The notes beneath the pieces were generated by a model. It was given only the letters and a program-made list of their open reading frames with translations, had not been told where the DNA came from and ran no database searches. Below are positions 1 through 7,657 of a stretch of 37,269 nt of DNA, in pieces. Source of the DNA: Shimia sp. (GTDB lineage Bacteria > Pseudomonadota > Alphaproteobacteria > Rhodobacterales > Rhodobacteraceae); NCBI RefSeq assembly GCF_022448905.1, contig NZ_JAKVCW010000026.1, forward strand, positions 1 through 37,269. Direction: 5' to 3'. Position 1 is the stretch's first letter; each line of letters opens with the position of its first letter. The translations under genes were made by a program, and so were the position numbers.

Positions 1-234
1 CTGATCAGCAAGGACGGTAAAGCGGTTTCGCTGAAACTCTAATGCCACATGATGAGGTATCCAGATACGATCAGACAGCTTACTCAAAATGTCCAAAAGC
101 TGATCACGAGTCGAAGTTTGGTAGCGGTACAAGTTCAACAACACATTAGTGTCGAACACGAATAAGGACGTTTCCCAAATAGCTTTGTAGTCAACTTTGG
201 CGCCTGGGTCGAACTGCGGGAATTGTCCCTTCAT
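1..234 (-). CDS. PIN-like domain (DUF4935-type) nuclease, N-terminal 78 residues, cut by window edge
   Basis: Reading leftward from an ATG at 234, 78 codons stay open to the window edge. The frame contains VFDTNVLLNLYRY (residues 26-38), followed by TRDQLLDIL and later IWIPHHVALEFQRNR (57-71). The pattern of a hydrophobic strand ending in DTN, then NLYRY and a downstream ALEF glutamate, matches the start of PIN-like DUF4935 proteins. These are predicted metal-dependent RNases of a few hundred residues, often found in defence islands. The first catalytic acid would be D28 and a second could be E66. The remainder lies outside the window. It is transcribed away from the ABC-3C genes that start at 958. 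The family call rests on motif recognition only; activity is inferred. Confidence 0.7.
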   Translation of the reverse strand, partial: MKGQFPQFDPGAKVDYKAIWETSLFVFDTNVLLNLYRYQTSTRDQLLDILSKLSDRIWIPHHVALEFQRNRFTVLADQ

Positions 235-957
235 TATCTATCTAACTCCAATGGCTTGTCTCTGATGCACCCTAAGCTGTTGCCTTGTGCTTTGACCATA
301 TGCGATTTCATTGAATGCGCTGAACTTGTCAAAAATCTACCAGAACTCAATCCTTTGGGAACTTGATAACTTTAGTCTCTTGAAAACGGTCCGTTTTAAG
401 GTTCACTTTGGAGTGCCATCCGCCGAAGCCTACTGGCGTCGAAAACGTATGTTTTGAACTTCGCAATACCCCCAATCATAACAGGATAGCAACGTCTGCA
501 GAACACTTGCGGGTATTGGGGCGAGAGGCTGGGCGGCGAATGACCGCTTGCCTATGGGCCATAAAGTGTTCGCGCTCGTGGCGAATGTCCGGTTCCCGCC
601 CAAGGTGCAGATGACCAATGTCTCCTAAGGGCCGGGAGCAAACCTTCGGACATCAAAGATAACCCCAGCAATCGCCTGCCATGCGACAACAGGAGGTATC
701 AATGTCGGCATCGCGCAGATAGCGCTCTTTGCAAAGTTTGACGAACGGCCCAAAGGAGACATCCATCGTGAGATGTTCTGCTGCAGTGCTGCGTACCTAA
801 AGCGGACATATGTAAGTCGTTTATATGCGCCACGGAGTGATACCGACCGGGTAGCAAAAAACGACCTCAACTATTCGTTGTGGATTGCGCGCTCCGATAC
901 ACTCGTTATGGTGCTAGCAAAATGAAGAGATTGATTTGAACTGGATGCCGTCGCATC
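235..957. other. Long intergenic stretch with no convincing gene; possible gene remnant at 629-925
   Basis: These 723 bases separate the divergent PIN-like and ABC-3C genes and should hold both promoters. I see no gene with a start codon, ribosome site and protein-like composition. The plus frame 629-925 is open for 98 codons after a TAA, but its first ATG falls only about half way along. It contains protein-like runs such as GIAQIALFAKFDERPKGD and LKRTYVSRLYAPRSDTD and may be the tail of a decayed gene; I do not recognise it. The piece around 582-611 (gcgaatgtccggttcccgcc) resembles one near 4474-4505 (gcgagtttcggtttcccgcc), so degenerate intergenic repeats may flank the defence genes. Confidence 0.35.
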
Positions 958-2055
958 ATGGAAGAAACTGAACCTGCCATTGCTGAAACTGGCTCCGACT
1001 CTGAACAGTCTGCTATTGAATTTGAAAACGGGCCTAAGCTAGATCCACTCCATATTGTAGCAAGCTATAATGCAGATCAGTGGGAAGATTTTACCCATGA
1101 ATGGGTTCATTCACTTGAGAGTGAGTACATCGATACTGACCATGCCCCGGGTTCAGGCGACAAGGGCATTGATGTTGCTGGCTTTCGGGATCGCGACAGG
1201 TTTGCGGGAGTTTGGGACAATTACCAGTGCAAGTGTTACCAGAGAGCGCCATTGGGATTCAAAGATGTCGCGCCCGAAATCGGAAAGATACTGTGGTACT
1301 CCTTCTTAGGCACCTATACTGCGCCGCAACAGTGCTTTTACATCGCCCCGAAGGGCGCGTCTCCAACGCTTTCCCATCTGATTAACCATGCTCCAAATCT
1401 TAAGGAGAAGGTTATTAGTGAGTGGGATAAAATGATCTCCGGCAATATTACAAAAACAAAAGACATTAAGATTGTTGAGCTTTCAGGTGATTTCAAAGAG
1501 TATGTAGACGAATTCGACTTTCGGATTTTTCGCGCTCCCTCAACGCGTTGGGTGTTAGAACAGTTCCGTACGAAGACCCCGTTTTACAACAAACGTTTCG
1601 GTGGCGGGCTTCCGGCAAGACCAAAAGCTGAGAAACCACCCGAAGAGGTTTCAGAGGCCGAGAAAACGTATGTAGAGTGCCTTTTGGATGCCTACGCGGA
1701 ACACATAGGTTTAGAAGCGGTCTCCATCAGTGACTTGAACAAATGGAGACAACTGAGAAACCACCTAAACAGATCACGTGAGGCATTCTTTGATGCAGAG
1801 GGCCTCAGGGTTTTTGTTCGAGACAAAACGGAGCCGGGCACTTTTGAATCTTTACAGGACGAAGTCCATGATGGGGTTATCGACACCAGCGACATGCCGC
1901 ATGACGATGGCTATAAGCGAGTGTTGGCCGTGACGAACACCGCTCAGAGCTTAGCTCTGGACGCACATCCTCTAAATAAAGTTGCACGTCCTGTTGCCCG
2001 ACGGGGTGTATGCCATCAACTCGCCAACGATGGAAAACTCGTATGGAAGCAGTAG
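958..2055 (+). CDS. ABC-3C system protein with N-terminal PD-(D/E)xK (Mrr-like) nuclease domain
   Basis: This 365-residue protein is the first of three overlapping genes. After an acidic N-terminus, residues 30-125 form a restriction-endonuclease-like domain. W42 and E48 lie in the first helix, GDKGIDV carries the metal-binding D72, and NYQCKCY gives the Q90-x-K92 catalytic pair. This is the Mrr/REase arrangement. Residues about 200-360 form an alpha-rich tail of the kind that precedes the middle component in ABC three-component systems (Krishnan, Burroughs, Iyer and Aravind 2020). Inferred role: the effector that cleaves nucleic acid when the partner ATPase senses invading or aberrant DNA. 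Its stop overlaps the next start by 13 bases, so the genes are probably translated together. Nuclease assignment is fairly secure; the exact C-terminal class is not. Confidence 0.75.
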   Translation: MEETEPAIAETGSDSEQSAIEFENGPKLDPLHIVASYNADQWEDFTHEWVHSLESEYIDTDHAPGSGDKGIDVAGFRDRDRFAGVWDNYQCKCYQRAPLGFKDVAPEIGKILWYSFLGTYTAPQQCFYIAPKGASPTLSHLINHAPNLKEKVISEWDKMISGNITKTKDIKIVELSGDFKEYVDEFDFRIFRAPSTRWVLEQFRTKTPFYNKRFGGGLPARPKAEKPPEEVSEAEKTYVECLLDAYAEHIGLEAVSISDLNKWRQLRNHLNRSREAFFDAEGLRVFVRDKTEPGTFESLQDEVHDGVIDTSDMPHDDGYKRVLAVTNTAQSLALDAHPLNKVARPVARRGVCHQLANDGKLVWKQ

Positions 2056-2534
2056 CACCAGAAACAATTACGCCTTTCAATGGTCCGTTAGAAACCGGTA
2101 TGCGTGCAGTGCTTTGCTTGCACGCCAGCTTTCCTAAAGAGTTGGATATTCAGCGCCTCACCGCATTAGATTATCTCCTGGTAAGGACTAGCTTGCTAGG
2201 CGGACCGCCAGACATCCATCCGTCAACTCCCATCATGACGCCCGTCACGCAGGTTCGGCGCAAGGCAGTTTCCGAGAGCCTTGATCTTATGATGTCTCGC
2301 GAATTGGTGGAGCGATCAATAACACGAAAAGGCATATATTATCGTGCAGGCGAGTATTCATCTTTCTTTGTGGATGCTCTGTGCACGAGTTACTCAGAGC
2401 AGTTACGGTATCGTGCGAAGTGGATCGCTGATTTTTTTGCAACGTATTCGGACGATGCTTTTGAAGATCATATGCGTAGCCTCCTGACAGACTGGGTCTC
2501 TGAATTCCAAGACGAAACTAAAGGTGGCCTATGA
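2043..2534 (+). CDS. ABC-three component system middle component (MC2-like)
   Basis: This 163-residue protein lies between the nuclease and ATPase genes. I chose the ATG at 2043 (protein starts MEAVAPETI) over 2010, because the upstream start would overlap the previous gene far more. Residues 30-75 (LDIQRLTALDYLLVRTSLLG, then GPPDIHPSTP) resemble middle component 2 proteins of ABC-3C systems. These carry a winged-helix-like fold thought to bridge effector and ATPase, and the following basic helices (VRRKAVSESLDLMMSRELVE) fit. It overlaps its downstream neighbour by four bases (ATGA), a classic coupling signal, which implies fixed stoichiometry. No catalytic motif is seen, consistent with an adaptor. 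The subclass call is from memory of the family and is less certain than the system call. Confidence 0.7.
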   Translation: MEAVAPETITPFNGPLETGMRAVLCLHASFPKELDIQRLTALDYLLVRTSLLGGPPDIHPSTPIMTPVTQVRRKAVSESLDLMMSRELVERSITRKGIYYRAGEYSSFFVDALCTSYSEQLRYRAKWIADFFATYSDDAFEDHMRSLLTDWVSEFQDETKGGL

Positions 2535-4384
2535 GTTTTTCCGGAATTCAAATCCAGAGCATCGCATTTCATGGGCCTGAAAGGGAGGCCGCGGTAGTTC
2601 ACTTCCAAGACGGCTTAAACGTAATTTATGGCGCATCTGATACGGGTAAGTCATTCATCGTTGAAGCAATTGACTTCATGTTCGGTGCCAAGGGGCCACT
2701 TAAGGACATTCCCCAATCCGTCGGATACGAGCAAATTTTGTTGGTTCTTAGGCTTTCAGAAAATGATGTGGTTACTGCCCGTCGAAGCATGAGCGGCGGT
2801 GCTTTTGAGGTCCATGAGGGGGCTTACACTTACACACTTCCGGAAGCCGAGGGAAGAGTCCTCAGTGAAACACATAGCGCAAAAGACCAGGACAACCTGT
2901 CGGCGTTCCTGTTGAACAAGATTGGCCTTAACGGAAAGAGAATTAGGAAGAACGCAAAAGACGAGACCCAAAACCTCAGCTTCAGGAATCTTGCACGCCT
3001 TTGCATAGTCAACGAGGAAGAGATCATTCAGAAACGGTCACCGCTTTCAGATGGCAACGTGGTGGCTGACACAGCCAATACGTCGGTGTTTCGTCTACTT
3101 TTAACAGGAGTGGACGATTCTGCGCTCGTTTCTCATAAGAAAAAGACCCCAGAAGAACAAAAACGTGAAGCGCAACTGGAACTTCTGGATCTGCTGATCG
3201 CTGAAGCCGATCGGAAGATAAAGGACATTAGCGGGTCGAAAGATGATTTAACCAATCAGAAAGAACGATTGAACAATGCAATGGAAGCTAGATCCAGTTT
3301 GCTCGCGGTGACTGAAGCGCAATACCGCAAGGTTTCGTCAAACGTTCGAAAATTCATGCAGCGCCGCGAAGAGAATCGAGATCGGTACACAGAAGTAGTA
3401 ACGCTTCTGGACAGGTTCAAACTCCTGCGTGAGCACTACAATTCCGATATCGAACGACTGATGGGCATACGCGAGGCTGGTAGCATCATCGCTGCTATTG
3501 ACACAGATGTTTGCCCGATGTGTGGCGCCGAAGCGCAGCATCATAAAAATGGTGCTACGTGCGATAACGATGTTGCTCGTGTCACCGCGGCAGCAAGCTC
3601 GGAAATCGAAAAAATAGAACGGCGAGCCGAAGAGTTAGCCGAGACAATCGGCGCGCTAAAAAAGGAAAAGACCATTTTGGAAGGTGCTCTTCCAAGAATC
3701 GATCAAAATTTGAAAAAACAAAATGCCGAACTACAGGGGGTGATTGCACCTGATCTACGAAAGCTTCGGACGTCTTATAAAAAGCTGGCCGATAAGGGCG
3801 CCGACGTACGCGAGGCGTTGGGAGTTCTCGAAACAAAAAGCGATCTTCTAGATCGCAAGTCCCGGTTAGAAAGCAACAACTCGACTGTTACGGCCCCGAC
3901 TGAAATGCCAATTAGGACGCTTACAGACACAGTGATTTCACCATTTTCTGAATTGGTGCAAAAAACACTTCAGAGTTGGGGGTTTCCTGGTGCAGACCAT
4001 GTCCACTTTGACCTTCAATCCAAGGACTTGGTAATTTCGGGAAAACCGCGGGTTTCCTTTGGAAAGGGCCTTCGCGCGATAACCCAGGCTGCATTTTCTA
4101 TTTCACTTTTGGAATATTGTGCAAAAAAAGATTCTGCGCATCCGGGATTTGTAATTTTGGATTCGCCTTTGCTTTCTTATAAGGAGCCTGATGGGGATGA
4201 CGATGACTTATCTCGAACTGATCTTAACGGCAATTTTTACCGCTTTCTCTTGCAGTTGCAGAAAGATCGCCAAGTCATCGTTGTCGAGAACACCGACCCT
4301 CCTTCCGACGTGGAGCTGGGCACACGCGTCGAGCATTTCTCCGGTACGTTGGATCAAGGTCGGTTTGGTTTTTTTCCTAGTTGA
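2531..4384 (+). CDS. ABC-3C system SMC/Rad50-like ATPase
   Basis: This 617-residue ATPase completes the three-gene system. Residues 34-41 (GASDTGKS) are the Walker A loop, following a beta hairpin typical of SMC-class heads. Charged coiled-coil stretches (about 200-300 and 350-430) flank a CPMC pair (C328, C331) that looks like a Rad50-type zinc hook. Near residues 510-525 GKGLRAITQAAFSISLLEY replaces the usual ABC signature region, and FVILDSPLL (about 539-547) is Walker B with the SP-rich D-loop. It should dimerise on DNA and control the nuclease partner. Its length suits the compact ABC-3C ATPases rather than housekeeping RecN or Rad50. It starts inside the middle-component stop codon. No gene follows on this strand for several kilobases. 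Confidence 0.8.
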   Translation: MSFSGIQIQSIAFHGPEREAAVVHFQDGLNVIYGASDTGKSFIVEAIDFMFGAKGPLKDIPQSVGYEQILLVLRLSENDVVTARRSMSGGAFEVHEGAYTYTLPEAEGRVLSETHSAKDQDNLSAFLLNKIGLNGKRIRKNAKDETQNLSFRNLARLCIVNEEEIIQKRSPLSDGNVVADTANTSVFRLLLTGVDDSALVSHKKKTPEEQKREAQLELLDLLIAEADRKIKDISGSKDDLTNQKERLNNAMEARSSLLAVTEAQYRKVSSNVRKFMQRREENRDRYTEVVTLLDRFKLLREHYNSDIERLMGIREAGSIIAAIDTDVCPMCGAEAQHHKNGATCDNDVARVTAAASSEIEKIERRAEELAETIGALKKEKTILEGALPRIDQNLKKQNAELQGVIAPDLRKLRTSYKKLADKGADVREALGVLETKSDLLDRKSRLESNNSTVTAPTEMPIRTLTDTVISPFSELVQKTLQSWGFPGADHVHFDLQSKDLVISGKPRVSFGKGLRAITQAAFSISLLEYCAKKDSAHPGFVILDSPLLSYKEPDGDDDDLSRTDLNGNFYRFLLQLQKDRQVIVVENTDPPSDVELGTRVEHFSGTLDQGRFGFFPS

Positions 4385-4545
4385 ATAATTAATGCCCTTC
4401 GCTTTGTGTCTGGTATCAACACTTATCTTTCATGAACTCCTACTTTACTTAAAAGTACCGACTTTGACGCGTGTCGCAGCGAGTTTCGGTTTCCCGCCCA
4501 AAGCGTCGGGTGGTCATGTCTAATTCGGGCTGAGAGCCGCTGTTA
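4385..4545. other. Convergent intergenic gap, no feature recognised
   Basis: This gap separates the end of the ABC-3C ATPase gene from the end of the leftward phage operon. I see no hairpin followed by a T run strong enough to call a terminator. The stretch near 4474-4505 partly matches one near 582-611, on the other side of the defence genes. Confidence 0.3.
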
Positions 4546-5172
4546 CTACCTTGTATCAACAACCGCCGCAAGCGCCCGCAACGCGCCCACAAATCGTTCC
4601 CCTACCCGCGTGAGCCTCGCCTCAACAACTGGCTCAACCCGCCCCCTTACGACCCCAAACAGCGCAAACTGCTGATCGCTTCGCAACTGCCCAATGTACC
4701 CCCGCCAGCGCATCCAGTCATTCACGGCGTCGCGGTGGCGTTCGTCTTCGCTGCGCAAATCCGGCTTGTCGTCCGCCCGCGTTTCAAACCGCTCCGGCAT
4801 CATTTCGATCCGAGTGCCCTTCGCGTGAAGGCTCTTGCAGAGAACGACTTTGGCATAGCGCGCCTCGGTCGCCGTAAACGCCGCGTATATGCTCCAAAGC
4901 TTGCCAGCTTCCTCCTCGTCGCATGCGAGGTAAATGGCGCGCCCTGCGGCCTCTCCTAGCGCTTGGCTGCGCATTTTCTGGCGGTTCTGTACTGTGTCCT
5001 CCTGCCCCATCATTCGCGCTCGTGCGGACAGCACCGTGCGCTGCGGATCGCGTTCCTGGCCAATCTCTGCCATACGGGCCTTGCCTCGCTTCTTGGGGCG
5101 CGGTGTTGGCGCCAATCCTGGCAAATCCAGCGGTTGCTTTTTGGACTTCCCGCGGCGGTCACCCTTCCCCAT
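4546..5172 (-). CDS. Phage hypothetical protein, basic N-terminus
   Basis: This 208-residue protein is the last gene of the leftward operon. Its first 45 residues are Lys/Arg/Pro rich (GKGDRRGKSKKQ), which suggests nucleic-acid contact. The rest is predicted helical with AAGRAIYLACDEEEAGKLWS and DWMRWRGYIGQL. No known catalytic motif is visible. Its start overlaps the stop of the upstream gene by 14 bases, so it belongs to the same transcript as the replication initiator. Position at the end of a replication operon suggests a DNA-metabolism helper, but that is only context. I do not recognise the family. Confidence 0.65.
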   Translation of the reverse strand: MGKGDRRGKSKKQPLDLPGLAPTPRPKKRGKARMAEIGQERDPQRTVLSARARMMGQEDTVQNRQKMRSQALGEAAGRAIYLACDEEEAGKLWSIYAAFTATEARYAKVVLCKSLHAKGTRIEMMPERFETRADDKPDLRSEDERHRDAVNDWMRWRGYIGQLRSDQQFALFGVVRGRVEPVVEARLTRVGERFVGALRALAAVVDTR

Positions 5173-5371
5173 TTTTGCGCGCTCCGTACTGCTCGGTTGC
5201 GATGTTGATCACCATCTGCTTGATCCAATCATCGTTGATTTCTTTTGGGTCGATTGCGGCGATGCCTTCCTTGTGCCAGAGCGCCACGCGGGCTTTGTCG
5301 CGGTTCTTCAGAAGCTGTGCGTGATCGCGTTCGTCTGGACCTTTGCTGTAGATCGTTGAGACCAGTCTCAT
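5159..5371 (-). CDS. Small phage hypothetical protein (70 residues)
   Basis: I chose the ATG at 5371 (MRLVSTIYSKGPDE) because it follows GGAGGTG at ideal spacing and overlaps the previous stop as ATGA. The same frame opens much further upstream (to 5626), but that part lies entirely in another gene and has shadow-like composition. The product is soluble and charged, with DKARVALWHKEGIAAIDPKE and a basic C-terminus. No family is recognised. Tight coupling on both sides places it in the replication operon. Confidence 0.65.
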   Translation of the reverse strand: MRLVSTIYSKGPDERDHAQLLKNRDKARVALWHKEGIAAIDPKEINDDWIKQMVINIATEQYGARKNGEG

Positions 5372-5808
5372 TGCCCACCTCCAAATCTCTTCAGCTGGAA
5401 ACCGACCTCGGCAATGATTTCCTCGGCACGTTTCTTTCCGCAGCGCTCTCCTCGAGGGGCTTCCTGTTTGGGTGGCAGGCTCGCCACGTAGTCCCTGCCC
5501 CGCCATGCTTTGAGGATTTCTGAGATGTGCCCGGGGTTCGGTTTTTTCGACGGATTGCGTCGCCGCCAATCGCGCAGCGCTGCCCGCACCTGATCCTGCG
5601 GCCAGTCCTCGAGCTCGTCGCACCAATCGGCGAGAACAGCGCCCTTCATTTCAGGCGAAAGTGGAGCTTGCCAGTATCCCTGCATGATGATTTCAACCTC
5701 GAACGCGATCCGGGCCCGATGGTCTTCGACTTCGTGCGGCGATAGCGATTGCGTCAGTCGTGGGGTCGGTGTTGGAAGCTTGGAAACTGCTGCGGGAGCG
5801 TTGGTCAT
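5368..5808 (-). CDS. Phage replication-region hypothetical protein
   Basis: This 146-residue protein follows the replication initiator in the same operon. The core (residues 42-105: QGYWQAPLSPEMKGAVLADW, LEDWPQDQVRAALRDWRR, then NPSKKPNPGHISEILKAWRG) resembles small helical proteins seen next to replication genes of alphaproteobacterial prophages. The conserved-looking NPGHI element is the best marker. The start at 5808 overlaps the initiator gene by 116 bases. An internal ATG at 5685, preceded by GAGG and just past the initiator stop, is a real alternative and would give 105 residues. A replisome-loading role is possible but not shown by any motif. Confidence 0.6.
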   Translation of the reverse strand: MTNAPAAVSKLPTPTPRLTQSLSPHEVEDHRARIAFEVEIIMQGYWQAPLSPEMKGAVLADWCDELEDWPQDQVRAALRDWRRRNPSKKPNPGHISEILKAWRGRDYVASLPPKQEAPRGERCGKKRAEEIIAEVGFQLKRFGGGQ

Positions 5809-6676
5809 TGCCCTGCCCTTTTTCGTTGAAGTACCAATCGGCTTTGACGGACTGCCAGCCGCGTTCCTCGGCGAGTCCTAGGGCGTCAGAGGCGTCGCCA
5901 CCTCTGGCCTCGATTTGGCGTAGCTGCTCGGCCAGTCGCTTGGCCGCCGTGACCGTGAGTGGTTTTTTGATCTTCCGGCGATAGGCGACGAAACTAGACA
6001 CCGCATCGAGGCCAGCGAACCGCGTTAGCGCATCGCTGATCTTTTGCCCTTCACTAATATTATTAACTTTATTGGATGGTTTATTTTGGTTTGGGTGACA
6101 CTCTGTCGGGGGTACCGGTGACACTGTGTCGGGGGTGCCCGCCGAGGGGTGACACACTGTCGTATCTTGGGGTGACACACTGTCGGGGGTCACGTTTATG
6201 GGGTGACACTCTGTCGGGGGTACGGGTGACACACTGTCAGGGGTCTCGTCTGTGGGGTGACAGCCTGTCAGGGGTACCGGTGACACACTGTCAGGGGTCT
6301 CGTCCGTGGGGTGACAGCCTGTCGGGGGTTGGGGTGACACACCGTCGGGGGTCGAATGCCGATCTGCCACCGGTATACCGCCTGCATTTGGACAACTGGA
6401 CACGACGCTTAAGCAAATTCTGTACTCGACTGTGAAGCCGTTTCTGTGTCTTCGCTTGCCTACTTCCTCGATGAAGCCTGCGCTTTCGAGTGCGGAGATT
6501 TGCCGCTGAACAGTGCGCTCAGTGGTCTCTAACTCTCTCGCCATTGTGCCTTTGGAAGCCCAAATCCCCTGCCCATCGTCGCTGGCGATATCGCCCATCA
6601 ACAGGATTACAGACTTAGCACTCAGCCCAATGCCGAGGTTCTTGCTGCGAAGCAGTGAGGTAACGAGGTTGCTCAT
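5693..6676 (-). CDS. Winged-helix replication initiator with embedded iterons
   Basis: This 327-residue protein starts at ATG 6676, which overlaps the previous stop as ATGA (an in-frame ATG at 6694 is the alternative). Residues 1-90 are a helix-turn-helix domain of the phage replication-protein type: LGIGLSAKSVILLMGDIAS, then GTMARELETTERTVQRQISA and ALESAGFIEEVGKRR. Residues about 105-200 are an 18-residue repeat (variants of TPDSVSPVPPTECHP) with no globular character. The C-terminal part (LDAVSSFVAYRRKIKKPL onward) is helical and may bind partner proteins. Known parallel: lambdoid O proteins bind iterons inside their own gene. Here the repeat DNA forms a regular iteron array, so I infer a self-contained initiator and origin. 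Helicase or primase motifs are absent, so host or neighbouring proteins must supply them. Confidence 0.75.
   Translation of the reverse strand: MSNLVTSLLRSKNLGIGLSAKSVILLMGDIASDDGQGIWASKGTMARELETTERTVQRQISALESAGFIEEVGKRRHRNGFTVEYRICLSVVSSCPNAGGIPVADRHSTPDGVSPQPPTGCHPTDETPDSVSPVPLTGCHPTDETPDSVSPVPPTECHPINVTPDSVSPQDTTVCHPSAGTPDTVSPVPPTECHPNQNKPSNKVNNISEGQKISDALTRFAGLDAVSSFVAYRRKIKKPLTVTAAKRLAEQLRQIEARGGDASDALGLAEERGWQSVKADWYFNEKGQGNDQRSRSSFQASNTDPTTDAIAIAARSRRPSGPDRVRG
6094..6352. repeat. Ten 20-bp iterons inside the initiator gene, probable replication origin
   Basis: Consensus on the plus strand is GGTGACACACTGTCGGGGGT. Copies start at 6094, 6117, 6148, 6171, 6202, 6225, 6256, 6279, 6310 and 6333, so spacing alternates exactly 23 and 31 bp and the composite unit is 54 bp (18 codons). 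Each copy contains an 11-bp imperfect dyad, GACA-N3-TGTC. The third copy is degenerate at its right end, and the copies at 6256 and 6310 vary in the central triplet. The 54-bp period is close to five helical turns. The array lies in the coding region between the DNA-binding domain and the C-terminal domain, as in lambda-type origins. Origin function is inferred from this architecture. An adjacent AT-rich stretch at 6052-6092 could be the unwinding element. Confidence 0.75.
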
Positions 6677-6900
6677 GTCTTCACCCACCGCCATTCTTGA
6701 GGCTCCACGTCCTCAAATAGCCCCGGCGAGACTGCTTCCATTTCTGGTGTCAACTTCCGGTAAGTGGCCGTTGTGACGCGACCACCACCGGACAGGAAAT
6801 AGATGGGCTTGTCTGTCGAACAATCTCCAACGGGAAGTGAGCAGAGAAGTGTCTCTCCTGCTTGAAGGCGACGCACGACCTCTGCTTGAGTAACTGCCAT
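6673..6900 (-). CDS. Small phage hypothetical protein (75 residues)
   Basis: The start at 6900 (MAVTQAEVVRRLQAGETLL) follows GGAGGCG at good spacing. The frame extends to 6987, but that start would overlap the neighbour and lacks a ribosome site. The sequence has a short helix followed by strands (IYFLSGGGRVTTATYRKL), which could be a compact winged-helix or a small binding domain. Nothing identifies a function. Both junctions are coupled: TAATG with the upstream gene, ATGA with the initiator. Confidence 0.65.
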   Translation of the reverse strand: MAVTQAEVVRRLQAGETLLCSLPVGDCSTDKPIYFLSGGGRVTTATYRKLTPEMEAVSPGLFEDVEPQEWRWVKT

Positions 6901-7088
6901 TATCGCGCCTCCAGCCTGCCAAGGGCTATCGCTAGCCGCTTTCTGATTGATTTTGTTCTGGAAGACTTGGTTGCTACACACGGGCATTCATTGAGCGCTA
7001 CGCGTAGCCCATGCACTTCGGTCAACGGGATGCGTATTACGGCATACCCGTCTTCTGAAGTGAGTTTGGGGCGCAGCGGCTCAGACAT
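6900..7088 (-). CDS. Small phage hypothetical protein (62 residues)
   Basis: This short protein (MSEPLRPKLTSEDGYAVIRI) has two strand-like segments followed by a basic helix rich in Lys and Arg (KSSRTKSIRKRLAIALGRLE). Its stop overlaps the next start (TAATG) and its start overlaps the previous stop, so it sits firmly in the leftward early operon. The basic tail suggests binding to nucleic acid. No family is recognised. Confidence 0.6.
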   Translation of the reverse strand: MSEPLRPKLTSEDGYAVIRIPLTEVHGLRVALNECPCVATKSSRTKSIRKRLAIALGRLEAR

Positions 7089-7657
7089 TACGCCTTCAAC
7101 TTCTCGATTGTGGAAAGCGCGGTCTCTCCAGCGTGAAGCATTTCTTCCACTTCAACACGAGCTTCTGCCATGGCTTTGGGATCGCCGGTTTCGGCCGCAA
7201 GGATCAGCGCGTTTACAGCCTCACCGGCCTCCTTGCCGACTTCACCGGCAAGCCGCGTTATTGACGGACCTTCCTTTGCCGCCACGCGGTCTTCAACTTC
7301 CTTGGCGCGCAGTTTTGTAAACCGATAGTCGCCCGTCGCGTCTTCCAACGCGTAGACGTAGATCATCGGCACCGCAGCGAACCCGTTCTGGATCCGAGAG
7401 ATCGTCCCCTTGGAGATTTCATGCCCTAGCAACGCAGAAACCGTGGCGCAGGCTGCCTCTACCCCACCCGTCTTATTGACAAGGCGACGGAACATGTTGG
7501 CGTACAGAAGATCAGACATTCTAAAACCCGTTTTTGTTGTGAAGGGAGTGCTGTGCGTGCAGTTTGAGAGCGTCGAATCCTTTGGCCGACGACCAAATGG
7601 CGCCCCACAACGAATGAAGGCGACATCAGTTTGCAGTGCACGAGGATCAAAGATCAT
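7088..7657 (-). CDS. Phage regulatory protein, CII-like position
   Basis: The product is 189 residues from ATG 7657, which has AGGAG about ten bases upstream and overlaps the previous gene by 11 bases. An internal ATG at 7519 (MSDLLYANMFRRLVNKTGG) would give 143 residues, start at the conserved-looking part, and has only a weak ribosome site. The region after MSDLLY reads as a helix-turn-helix: GGVEAACATVSALLG, HEISKGTISRIQNG. A long acidic/Ala-rich helix follows (EAGEAVNALILAAETGDPKA) that could oligomerise. Position directly after the Cro-like gene recalls CII or other delayed-early activators. That role is inferred from order and the helix-turn-helix alone. Confidence 0.6.
   Translation of the reverse strand: MIFDPRALQTDVAFIRCGAPFGRRPKDSTLSNCTHSTPFTTKTGFRMSDLLYANMFRRLVNKTGGVEAACATVSALLGHEISKGTISRIQNGFAAVPMIYVYALEDATGDYRFTKLRAKEVEDRVAAKEGPSITRLAGEVGKEAGEAVNALILAAETGDPKAMAEARVEVEEMLHAGETALSTIEKLKA

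Noticed and set aside
6094..6352. CRISPR array
   Set aside because: Repeat-to-repeat gaps are only 3 and 11 bases, the gaps themselves recur, and the array is in frame inside a coding region with no cas gene nearby.
6076..6435. Plus-strand frame encoding a GDTLSG-type repeat protein
   Set aside because: It is the reverse-strand reading of the iteron array within the initiator gene, with no ribosome site.
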